Assembly: GCF_001005315.1 (NCBI RefSeq)
Contig: NZ_LBMG01000037.1
Span: 1-64,000, forward strand
Reading direction: 5' to 3'
From: Kordia jejudonensis
GTDB lineage: Bacteria; Bacteroidota; Bacteroidia; Flavobacteriales; Flavobacteriaceae
Length of the DNA: 64,000 nt
Part shown: in pieces, positions 54,831-62,013 of the stretch
Numbering within the stretch: the stretch's first letter is position 1
How the letters are laid out: every line of letters begins with the position of its first letter
Made by a program: the position numbers and the translations under genes
The notes under the pieces: generated by a model
Told to the model about the DNA's origin: nothing
Databases searched by the model: none
What the model saw: the letters and a program-made list of their open reading frames with translations, nothing else

Positions 54831-56234
54831 TTGAATACAAGCATACAACCAAAAAAGAAATGGTATGAACACATTCCGCATGCGGTAGTGATCATATTTT
54901 TAATCATCGTTTTTGTAACGATACTTTCCTATATTATTCCTGCGGGAGAATTTAAACGGATGTTACTTGATGGTCGCAATCGTGTGATTCCAAATTCGTA
55001 TACAACCATTCCAAATACACCTATTGGTTTTTTAGACATGTTTAAAGCGATTCCATTAGGTTTTAAAGCCGCGATAGAAGTGATGTTTGTTGTTTTTGCT
55101 GGCGGAATTATGTTTGGAATCATGGAACGTACAAAAGCTATTGAAAATGCAGTTGGTACGTTTGTGAAAATACTTGGACAAGAAAGAAAGTACCTAGCGG
55201 TGGTCATTATGACGTTCATTTATGGAGCGCTCGGTGTTTTTGTTGGGTATGAACATAATATTGCAATGGTTCCGATTGCGGCAGTAGTAGCGTTGGCACT
55301 TGGTGGCGATTTATTGTTAGCAGCTGGAATTTCTGTTGGCGCTATTACCATTGGTTTTGGACTTTCGCCCATTAACCCGTATACGGTTGGTGTTGGACAT
55401 AAAATAGCAGAACTTCCTTTATTTTCAGGAGCTTTGTTACGAAGTATATTGTGTTTTTCTGCACTTAGTTTTTTGGCTTTTTACAATGTTAGGTATTTAA
55501 AAAAAATTACTGAAAATCCAGAAAAAAGTCTCGGTAAAGGTTTAAATATTGATGGAATTTCGTTATCAAAACCTATTTCAGCATATAAAATAACTACAAA
55601 TAATTGGCTTGTCATTTCTGTATTTGTAATTGGTTTGGCTGCCATATTGTATGGTGTTTTCAACCTAAAATGGTATCTCAACGAAATTTCAGCCGTATTT
55701 TTGATGGTTGCTGTTGCTGCAGGAATTATCGGAAAAATGAATACAACGGTATTTAGTGAAACACTATTAAAATCAGTTGCTTATGTTGCACCAGGAGCAT
55801 TTATGGTAGGTTTTGCAACGACGATAAAAGTATTGTTAGAAATGGGTCATATTAGTGATACGATTTCATTTCAATTGTCAGAATTGTTAAAAGATTTGCC
55901 GTTATACGTATCTGCTGTTGGTATGGCATTGTCACAAAGTTTTATTAACTTTTTCATTCCATCTGGAAGCGGACAAGCGTTGGCAACGTTACCTGTAATG
56001 ATTCCTTCAGGAGAAGTCATCGGATTAACGCGTCAAACCACTATCTTAGCGTTTCAAATTGGAGATGGAGTTTCTAACTTGATCAATCCTACACTTGGCG
56101 GATTAATCGCCATGTTAAGTATGTGTCGAGTTTCTATAGATCGCTGGTTTCGATTTATTTTTCCAGTTGCCATCACAATTTTTATTTTTTCAACAATCAC
56201 ACTCGTAATAGCAGTATTAACAAGCTATCAGTAA
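54831..56234 (+). CDS. YfcC-family (DcuC/ArcD-like) inner membrane carrier
   Basis: A 467-residue transporter with about twelve hydrophobic segments. Features are YEHIPHAVVIIFLIIVFVTILSYIIPAGEF at the start, FGIMERTKAIENAVG, VFVGYEHNIAMVPIA, GFGLSPINPYTVGVGH and FFIPSGSGQALATLPVM, the last two being loop motifs of C4-dicarboxylate/YfcC-type carriers. It is followed two bases later by the argE-like deacetylase, so it probably imports an N-acylated or amino acid substrate for that enzyme; this is inference. The start is TTG at 54831, because a stop closes the frame at 54819. Confidence 0.82.
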   Translation: MNTSIQPKKKWYEHIPHAVVIIFLIIVFVTILSYIIPAGEFKRMLLDGRNRVIPNSYTTIPNTPIGFLDMFKAIPLGFKAAIEVMFVVFAGGIMFGIMERTKAIENAVGTFVKILGQERKYLAVVIMTFIYGALGVFVGYEHNIAMVPIAAVVALALGGDLLLAAGISVGAITIGFGLSPINPYTVGVGHKIAELPLFSGALLRSILCFSALSFLAFYNVRYLKKITENPEKSLGKGLNIDGISLSKPISAYKITTNNWLVISVFVIGLAAILYGVFNLKWYLNEISAVFLMVAVAAGIIGKMNTTVFSETLLKSVAYVAPGAFMVGFATTIKVLLEMGHISDTISFQLSELLKDLPLYVSAVGMALSQSFINFFIPSGSGQALATLPVMIPSGEVIGLTRQTTILAFQIGDGVSNLINPTLGGLIAMLSMCRVSIDRWFRFIFPVAITIFIFSTITLVIAVLTSYQ

Positions 56235-56236
56235 CT

Positions 56237-57382
56237 ATGAACGTAACTACGATATTGAGTCATTTGGTAAGTTTTCCTGTCTTGGGCGGCGAAAGTAATT
56301 TGAGTATTATTCATTGGATTCAAACATATATAGAATCGCATGGAATTACCACAACATTGGTTCCAAATGAAGAAAATACCAAAGCTTCGTTGCACTGTAG
56401 AATTGGTCCTGCGGTTGATGGAGGCGTCATCCTTTCTGGTCATACTGACGTTGTACCCGTAAAAGGGCAAGTTTGGCATACAGATCCTTTTACCTTAACT
56501 GAAAAAAATGGTAAACTTTACGCACGTGGAAGTGCTGACATGAAAGGTTTTGTAGCGTGTTGTTTGGCTGTTTTACCAACAATGATAAAGGCTGACTTAA
56601 AAAAACCAATCTATTTTGCATTTAGTTATGATGAAGAAATCGGTTGTTTGGCAGCTCCTGATTTAATAAAACACATCAAAAAAACATACGATGAAACGCC
56701 AACATACGCCATTATTGGCGAACCGAGTTTGTTGCAACCTGTTATTGGTAAAAAAGGAATTTGTTATGTAAAAACGGAAGTCAATGGTTCGGCAGGTCAT
56801 AGTAGCGGAATTCATAAGGAAATTAGTGCCATTCATGAAAGTACACGTTTGATGGTGTGGCTGGAAAATAAAATGAAAACAATGGCGAACACTTCTGTGG
56901 ATGATCGATTTGATCCGCCACATTCTACCATTCATGTTGGACAAATTCAAGGTGGCGTAGCGACCAATATTGTTGCAGATTATTGCAGTTTTGAATGGGA
57001 TATTCGTGTGATTCCAAAAGACAATATTCATCAAGTATTTGAAGAATATTTTGCTTTCTGTGCGGAAAGAGAAGTAGAAGTTCGGAAAAAGTTTGCCGAT
57101 TTTAAGATCAGTAACACATTAATTCATCCGCCAGTTCCTGCATTAGACACGAAAGAAACAGATAGTATTGTTGGTTTGGTGCAAAAATTGACAGAAAATT
57201 ATAAATGGGAAACTGTTGCGTATGCAGCAGAAGCAGGACAATTTCATGAAGCCGGATATGAAAGTATCATTTGTGGTCCAGGAAGTATAGAACAAGCACA
57301 TCGTGCGAATGAATTTGTCACGCAAGAACAATTGGATAGTTGTGTGGTTATGTTAGAAAAACTCATAATGGAGCTAAGTTAA
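56237..57382 (+). CDS. argE: M20-family acetylornithine deacetylase
   Basis: A 381-residue zinc amidohydrolase of the M20/ArgE group. Metal ligands and base are visible in LSGHTDVVPVKG (His and following Asp), YARGSADMKG, the catalytic Glu pair in FSYDEEIGCLA, and the late His in GSIEQAHRANEF. The dimerisation domain includes GSAGHSSGIH. It would release acetate from N-acetylornithine or related N-acetyl amino acids. I start at the ATG at 56237, two bases after the carrier stop; a longer frame reaching back inside the carrier gene is an artefact. Flavobacteria often use a carbamoylated or succinylated arginine route, so the substrate could also be a different N-acyl amino acid. Confidence 0.85.
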   Translation: MNVTTILSHLVSFPVLGGESNLSIIHWIQTYIESHGITTTLVPNEENTKASLHCRIGPAVDGGVILSGHTDVVPVKGQVWHTDPFTLTEKNGKLYARGSADMKGFVACCLAVLPTMIKADLKKPIYFAFSYDEEIGCLAAPDLIKHIKKTYDETPTYAIIGEPSLLQPVIGKKGICYVKTEVNGSAGHSSGIHKEISAIHESTRLMVWLENKMKTMANTSVDDRFDPPHSTIHVGQIQGGVATNIVADYCSFEWDIRVIPKDNIHQVFEEYFAFCAEREVEVRKKFADFKISNTLIHPPVPALDTKETDSIVGLVQKLTENYKWETVAYAAEAGQFHEAGYESIICGPGSIEQAHRANEFVTQEQLDSCVVMLEKLIMELS

Positions 57383-57844
57383 GCTGTGTTTGATATTCAG
57401 TTTGGATGTTCCTATTTTTTCCTTTTTCGGAATATAGCAGGAAGTTTTTTAATTGTCTTAGGTATTTGGTCAAACTTTGGAAGTCCAATTGAAATCAATA
57501 GTTATAAAAGACCACAACACGATTGTATTGCACCTTTAACAGCTAGCGGGTTTTCCAGCTTTTATGTGTATTAGAACAATTAAGAAATAAGCGGCTCGTG
57601 CGGAAAAAACTAATAACATCATTGCTTATAAAAATAGGACGATTTTGACTTTAGTAAGAGTTTATTTTGTATTTTCAAAGACCGCGATATTTTTAATTTT
57701 AGTATTTTAGCATTAAAAGATAAAATAGAAAATTAAAAGTATAGCTCGTAGTTTAATCCGAAAAGTATCACATACAATTTCCCAACTTTTTGATACACAA
57801 AACCGTTATGTACAAGCTAAAGAAACATCCTACTAACCAATAAT
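57383..57844. other. Gene-poor stretch at left edge of cassette-like patch
   Basis: These 462 bases hold no gene I can support. A 62-codon GTG frame at 57386-57574 has no recognisable domain. The part from about 57720 (GCTCGTAGTTTAATCCG, later CCCAACTTTTTGATACACA and ACCGTTATG) looks like the conserved non-coding ends that flank small orphan genes in flavobacterial chromosomes. It resembles the gaps at 58521-58637 and 59501-59652 in ending near a CCGTT/ACGTT motif shortly before a start codon. Confidence 0.4.
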
Positions 57845-58189
57845 ATGATTGATTTTATAAAAAAATATTCTTTACTACTAATTATCGGATTAGTTCTTTC
57901 CCGAATTTTGGCTGGATTAATTTTAATTGCATTTCCAGACGTATTAACCACTGAATTACCTGATGGCGGAATTTCAACTTTAAGTGGTGGCTTTTTGAGT
58001 AATGGAATTGAATATTTAGTCAATATAGGTTTCATCATTCTATTAGCAAAAGATATGAGAACTGAAAAAATAAATTCACCTCTAATTCTACTAATGACTT
58101 TTTTCTCTGCGTTTGTAGGTGTGGTTTTATTTCTATTAACAGTTGCTAGCACTAAAGTTTGTCAAACTAAAATTGAACTTAATGAATAG
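57845..58189 (+). CDS. Small membrane protein of orphan cassette (copy 1)
   Basis: A 114-residue protein with four hydrophobic stretches at about 8-30, 45-68 and 78-105, and a charged loop KDMRTEKINSPLILL near 69-83. No family is recognised. It overlaps the next gene by eight bases (the ATG of the next lies before its TAG), which shows translational coupling. Both products share the layout IDY/EYL..IGFIILL..KD.R..K.....L, so they are probably distant paralogs acting together. Confidence 0.55.
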   Translation: MIDFIKKYSLLLIIGLVLSRILAGLILIAFPDVLTTELPDGGISTLSGGFLSNGIEYLVNIGFIILLAKDMRTEKINSPLILLMTFFSAFVGVVLFLLTVASTKVCQTKIELNE

Positions 58190-58520
58190 ACTTTTGAAAA
58201 TTTTGAATAAGTATATCATTCTTTCAATTCTGTGGTCGATTATTGAAATGGTTTGGATTTATATTCAGCCAATTATTATGCAAAAAGGAAGTATGAGTTC
58301 TAATGATTATGAATTATATTCATTTATAAATACTTTGCCAACATATATTGACTATCTAATTCGTATAATCATTGTTATTTTAATAGTAATTGACTTTAGA
58401 AAACACAAATTGAATTATGTCGTACTGACTTGCATTGCATCTTTATTTTATCCTTTGCTTGGAATTGTAATATTTTCACTTCTTTTAATAGAAAAATGGA
58501 ATAATAAAGTCAGTGAATGA
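58182..58520 (+). CDS. Small membrane protein of orphan cassette (copy 2)
   Basis: A 112-residue membrane protein from the ATG at 58182 (MNRLLKILNKYIILSILW); a longer frame from 58143 runs inside the upstream gene and is less likely. It has about four hydrophobic segments, with YLIRIIIVILIVIDFRKHKLNYVVLT in the middle resembling the corresponding part of the upstream protein. No function is known. It is translationally coupled to the preceding gene and followed by a 53-bp repeat. Confidence 0.55.
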   Translation: MNRLLKILNKYIILSILWSIIEMVWIYIQPIIMQKGSMSSNDYELYSFINTLPTYIDYLIRIIIVILIVIDFRKHKLNYVVLTCIASLFYPLLGIVIFSLLLIEKWNNKVSE

Positions 58521-58545
58521 TATTGAGTATATATTAATTCCTTCA

Positions 58546-58598
58546 GAATTTTCACGAGTTCGTATTTGTTTACTAAATTAGTTCTTTAACTACGCAAC
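58546..58598 (+). repeat. 53-bp direct repeat, left copy
   Basis: A 53-base sequence starting GAATTTTCACGAGTTCGTAT and ending ACTACGCAAC recurs at 59557-59609 with two C/T differences. It lies between cassette genes, in the non-coding gap before the 58638 gene. Confidence 0.92.
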
Positions 58599-58637
58599 TA
58601 CTCATAGAACCGTTATTCATTATTTGAGAAAACCGAA

Positions 58638-59267
58638 ATGCCAAAGATATTTAACCGAAATATAAAATCTGACTATGAGGAAAGGCTTACCAAAGCTTTC
58701 CCGAAAAAATTGCATGCGGATTTAAGCGAAGTTTTAAAGATCATTCCATTTGACAATAATAAAGCAAAGCTCTTTGACGGAACAATGCACCAAGTTGACA
58801 ATTTGATTCACGAAAATGAGTTAGATGTAGTACTTGACAATGAAACTCTGACAATTCCTTTCAGGCTTTATTTTGACGAACCAAAATCAGCATTAGAGAA
58901 GAGTCTGACCAACAAACAAAAAGATATTTTGAATTGTATTTATTTGCGACATCATAATGGATATTTGAGAGAAAAAAGATTGAGATTATTATCTGATAAT
59001 TTGGAGAAATGGGCAATTCCTTTTGTAATTCAATTAATCGGAGAATATGTTTATGAATTACTGCCAATTATTGACAAAAAAATAAATGATAAAACGCTGA
59101 ACTTTTATGCTGAATTTAGAGATGAAAATCCAAAATATTGGCAACAGACAGAAAGTAGAATGATAAGCTATTGGAATGAATATTATAGATATAGATTTCC
59201 AAAACTGAAAGAATATTTGGGATTCGAAATTATAAACCGAATACATACTAATGTATATAAAACTTAA
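58638..59267 (+). CDS. Hypothetical protein between 53-bp direct repeats
   Basis: A 209-residue soluble protein I do not recognise. It is basic and aromatic, mostly helical, with TNKQKDILNCIYLRHHNGYLREKRLRLL at about 91-118, VIQLIGEYVYELLPII in the middle, and a Tyr/Arg-rich end (SYWNEYYRYRFPKLKEYLGFEIINRI). No signal peptide or membrane helix. It stands alone between the two 53-bp direct repeats, as a single mobile cassette would. Codon use is very AT-rich, like the adjacent small genes. Confidence 0.6.
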   Translation: MPKIFNRNIKSDYEERLTKAFPKKLHADLSEVLKIIPFDNNKAKLFDGTMHQVDNLIHENELDVVLDNETLTIPFRLYFDEPKSALEKSLTNKQKDILNCIYLRHHNGYLREKRLRLLSDNLEKWAIPFVIQLIGEYVYELLPIIDKKINDKTLNFYAEFRDENPKYWQQTESRMISYWNEYYRYRFPKLKEYLGFEIINRIHTNVYKT

Positions 59268-59294
59268 CTAATAAAAACTATTTGTATATCCAGC

Positions 59295-59600
59295 TTGACT
59301 TCGACTCTCGGAATTATAAATCAGAGTGACATTTTTTATTCAAACATATTGTTCGGAATTAAGCTAATTGAATTTGATTCAATATTTCTGATTTCACTAA
59401 TTATTTATCTGATTTTGAATAGAGAACTGCTGAACAAAATATTTCCTAAAAGAGAATTGACAGAAAGAAATGCGGAGAATATTTTACAGAATACATACGT
59501 GCTAACACCGCATAGAGTTTATTGCTTTGGCAAGTACTTATCTATAAATTCGTTAGGAATTTTCACGAGTTCGTATTTGTTTACTAAATTAGTTCCTTAA
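59295..59600 (+). pseudogene. Uncertain remnant of a small membrane protein
   Basis: An open frame of 101 codons with a TTG start. The first 65 residues look protein-like, with one membrane helix (SIFLISLIIYLILNRELLNKIF) and a charged tail (KRELTERNAENIL). The last 35 residues are coded by the conserved non-coding sequence and by the right 53-bp repeat. It is probably a truncated gene whose real end was lost when the repeat joined, or chance. It occupies most of the 385-base gap between the 58638 and 59653 genes. Confidence 0.3.
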
Positions 59601-59609
59601 CCACGCAAC
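59557..59609 (+). repeat. 53-bp direct repeat, right copy
   Basis: Matches 58546-58598 at 51 of 53 positions. It is followed by a different tail (ACACGTTGGCAAATATT) before the next gene, as expected for cassette boundaries. Confidence 0.92.
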
Positions 59610-59652
59610 GTAATCATTCATAAACACGTTGGCAAATATTTAGAAACGACTT

Positions 59653-60090
59653 ATGAAAAAAAGAAAAATTATTTCATCATTGCTTTTGATTATTGGATTT
59701 GCTTTAAGTGTTGCATTTATATCAAAGATTGAATTTCCTCAAGGATTCGAAGCATATTTTAAAAGAGCATATTATAATCAATTTGGTCCTTTAGCAATAA
59801 GTGTAGAGCTATTAATTGCAAGTTATTACCTTTTTATAGGTCATAAAAAAACGAATTTTACTTTGGCACTTTTTGGATTTACTGCTTTATTAGACCCTTT
59901 TTTCAATCAAATAGGGCTTTTTAACAGCATAGTACCATTATACGGAACAATAATTTTATCGATTTGTGCTTTGTTATGTTTATGGTTAGCATTTGCGAAT
60001 ACGTTCAAATTAAAACGTTTATCTCATATTGCAGCTGTATTAAGTTTTGTGCTTGGTATTCTTATTGAACTATTCTTCAATTATCTGTAA
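59653..60090 (+). CDS. Small four-helix membrane protein, unknown function
   Basis: A 145-residue membrane protein with segments at about 6-25, 48-65, 70-88, 92-115 and 122-143. The first may be a signal anchor (KKRKIISSLLLIIGFALSVAF). No family is recognised. It is a lone gene directly after the right 53-bp repeat and likely the last member of the cassette-like patch. The gap after it (60091-60226) holds nothing clear. Confidence 0.55.
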   Translation: MKKRKIISSLLLIIGFALSVAFISKIEFPQGFEAYFKRAYYNQFGPLAISVELLIASYYLFIGHKKTNFTLALFGFTALLDPFFNQIGLFNSIVPLYGTIILSICALLCLWLAFANTFKLKRLSHIAAVLSFVLGILIELFFNYL

Positions 60091-60226
60091 TTACGTTAGT
60101 AATCTACTATCCAATGGCGTATCGATTTTCTATCTTTTTTTAAAAGCTTTCCAAACACGGAAAAAAAAGTGTAACAAATAGTATGTTTCTACGTCCTATA
60201 TACATCAATCAAAAACATTTACGATC

Positions 60227-60565
60227 ATGAGAAGAAAAGACAATCAATTAATAGTTATTACACATTTAAGTCAATTATCAAGTTTTGTGTTAGGTTTTGG
60301 AAGCTTAATAGTTCCACTAATTCTTTGGGCTTGCAACAAAAATGATGTGTATGAAATGGACGAACAAGGAAAGCAAATTGTAAACTTTCAATTGAGCATG
60401 CTTATATATACAATTGCTTCAATTCCGTTAATTTTATTTTTCGGTTTAGGATTATTATTACTACTTACTGTTTGTGTTTTATTATTTATTATGCCAATTA
60501 TTAATGCTGTTAAAGTAAGTAATGGAAACGAACCTTATTATCCAATGACATTAAATTTATTATAG
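60227..60565 (+). CDS. DUF4870 (Tic20-like) small membrane protein
   Basis: A 112-residue inner-membrane protein of the DUF4870 type: a soluble start with HLSQLSSFVLGFGSLIVPLILWACNKND, the family hallmark DEQGKQIVNFQLSMLIYTI, and a last double helix ending NAVKVSNGNEPYYPMTLNLL. Such proteins are widespread in Bacteroidetes and their role is unsettled. It marks the return to ordinary genome after the small-orphan patch. Confidence 0.85.
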   Translation: MRRKDNQLIVITHLSQLSSFVLGFGSLIVPLILWACNKNDVYEMDEQGKQIVNFQLSMLIYTIASIPLILFFGLGLLLLLTVCVLLFIMPIINAVKVSNGNEPYYPMTLNLL

Positions 60566-60632
60566 TAGTTAGTATTAGTAGTGAGATATTAGTATTGAGT
60601 ATTGAGAATACTAGCTTGAATTATAAAAAATA

Positions 60633-60665
60633 AAAGCCGTTACAAAATCGTGTAACGGCTTTTTC
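60633..60665. terminator. Bidirectional terminator between DUF4870 and dnaN
   Basis: Stem AAAGCCGTTAC / GTAACGGCTTT with an 8-base loop, with T runs on both strands. It serves the plus-strand DUF4870 gene and the minus-strand dnaN. TTGAGTA-type heptamers lie just before it (60595-60608). Confidence 0.92.
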
Positions 60666-60743
60666 TATGTAGAATTATTTCTTATTATTTTAGGATTTGA
60701 TACTAATGCCTAACAGCTAATACCCAAAAGCGTAGCGTACTAA

Positions 60744-61862
60744 TTAATTATTCAACATTACTGGCATCACCAACATTGTAATGTGTTCGCCTTCTTCTAA
60801 ACCATCAATTGGCGTTAAGATTCCTGCACGGTTTGGTAACGACATTTCTAATGAAACATCATCAGAACCTAAGTTGTTAATCATTTCCGTTAAGAAACGC
60901 GAGTTGAACCCAATTTGCATATCATCTCCTTGATAATCACATGTTAAGCGCTCTTCGGCTTTGTTTGAGTAATCAATATCTTCCGCAGAAATGTTTAATT
61001 CCGCACCAGCGATTTTTAAACGAATTTGGTGTGTCGTTTTGTTAGAGAAAATACTAACACGACGAACCGAGTTTAAAAATTGATTTCTGTTGATTTCTAA
61101 CTTATTTGGATTTTCCTTTGGAATTACCGCTTCGTAGTTAGGATATTTCCCGTCAATCAAGCGACAAATTAACACCGTATTGTCAAACGTAAATTTTGCG
61201 TTACTATCATTATATTCAATCGTAACTTCGTCTTCGCTTCCGCCCAAAATTCCTTTTAACAAGGTTAATGGTTTCTTTGGCATGATAAATTCAGCAACTT
61301 GAGAAGCGCTTAAATCGGTACGTTGGTATTTTACCAATTTGTGTGCGTCAGTTGCAACAAACGTTAAATTGTCTTGTGAAAACTGGAAAAATACACCACT
61401 CATCACTGGACGTAAATCATCGTTTCCTGAAGCAAAAATGGTTTTGCTAATTGCAGTTGCTAAAACATGTCCTGCAATCGTTGTTGCGCTTGGATCTTTT
61501 AATTCGACAGCATGTGGAAACTCAGCGCCATCGGCGTATGCTAAGGCATATTTACCGTGATTTGAGCTAATTTCAACCGTATTGTTATCTTCCACAACAA
61601 ACGTTAATGGTTGTTCTGGAAACGTTTTTAAAGTATCTAATAATAACTTTGCAGGAACGGCAACACTTCCTTCGCTATCAGATTCTACGTCTAATTTTGA
61701 AGACATCGTAGTTTCTAAATCAGAAGCTGATACCGTAAGTTCGTTTTGATTCAATTCAAAAAGAAAGTTATCTAAAATAGGTAAGGTATTGCTATTATTA
61801 ATAACGCCTCCTAAAACTTGAAGCTGTTTTAATAAATAGGTGCTGGATACAATAAATTTCAT
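60744..61862 (-). CDS. dnaN: DNA polymerase III beta subunit (sliding clamp)
   Basis: A 372-residue clamp protein that holds the replicative polymerase on DNA as a dimeric ring. It has the three-domain clamp layout: MKFIVSSTYLLKQLQVLGGVI and PILDNFLFELNQNELTVSASDLE in domain one, DLRPVMSGVFFQFSQDNLTFVATDAHKL in domain two, RLIDGKYPNYEAVIP and the final pocket segment GLEEGEHITMLVMPVMLNN. The length is typical. It stands alone, not beside dnaA, which is usual in Flavobacteriaceae. Confidence 0.96.
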   Translation of the reverse strand: MKFIVSSTYLLKQLQVLGGVINNSNTLPILDNFLFELNQNELTVSASDLETTMSSKLDVESDSEGSVAVPAKLLLDTLKTFPEQPLTFVVEDNNTVEISSNHGKYALAYADGAEFPHAVELKDPSATTIAGHVLATAISKTIFASGNDDLRPVMSGVFFQFSQDNLTFVATDAHKLVKYQRTDLSASQVAEFIMPKKPLTLLKGILGGSEDEVTIEYNDSNAKFTFDNTVLICRLIDGKYPNYEAVIPKENPNKLEINRNQFLNSVRRVSIFSNKTTHQIRLKIAGAELNISAEDIDYSNKAEERLTCDYQGDDMQIGFNSRFLTEMINNLGSDDVSLEMSLPNRAGILTPIDGLEEGEHITMLVMPVMLNN

Positions 61863-62013
61863 GTGTTTGTGTTCTATTTAAAGTTCAAAAATAATGCTTC
61901 CAAACTAAAATACATAGCTTTTCGATGGCTAAATTGTATTATGGAATTCACTTTTTTGTATTCCTACAAATATATTTCAAAAGTCGTTGTAATGGAAAGA
62001 AACTTATTAACAA

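Noticed and set aside
56123-56236. N-terminal extension of the ArgE-type protein
   Set aside because: It runs in another frame inside the carrier gene and adds no conserved sequence; the ATG at 56237 gives the normal family start.
57386-57574. 62-residue frame with a YKRP segment recalling the end of an IS3-type transposase
   Set aside because: The similarity is four residues only, there are no inverted repeats or catalytic DDE residues, and the start is a poor GTG.
58546-59609. 53-bp repeats as classical integron attC sites
   Set aside because: I could not find the inverse core pair RYYYAAC/GTTRRRY in the right places, and no integron integrase is visible, so only a cassette-like description is given.
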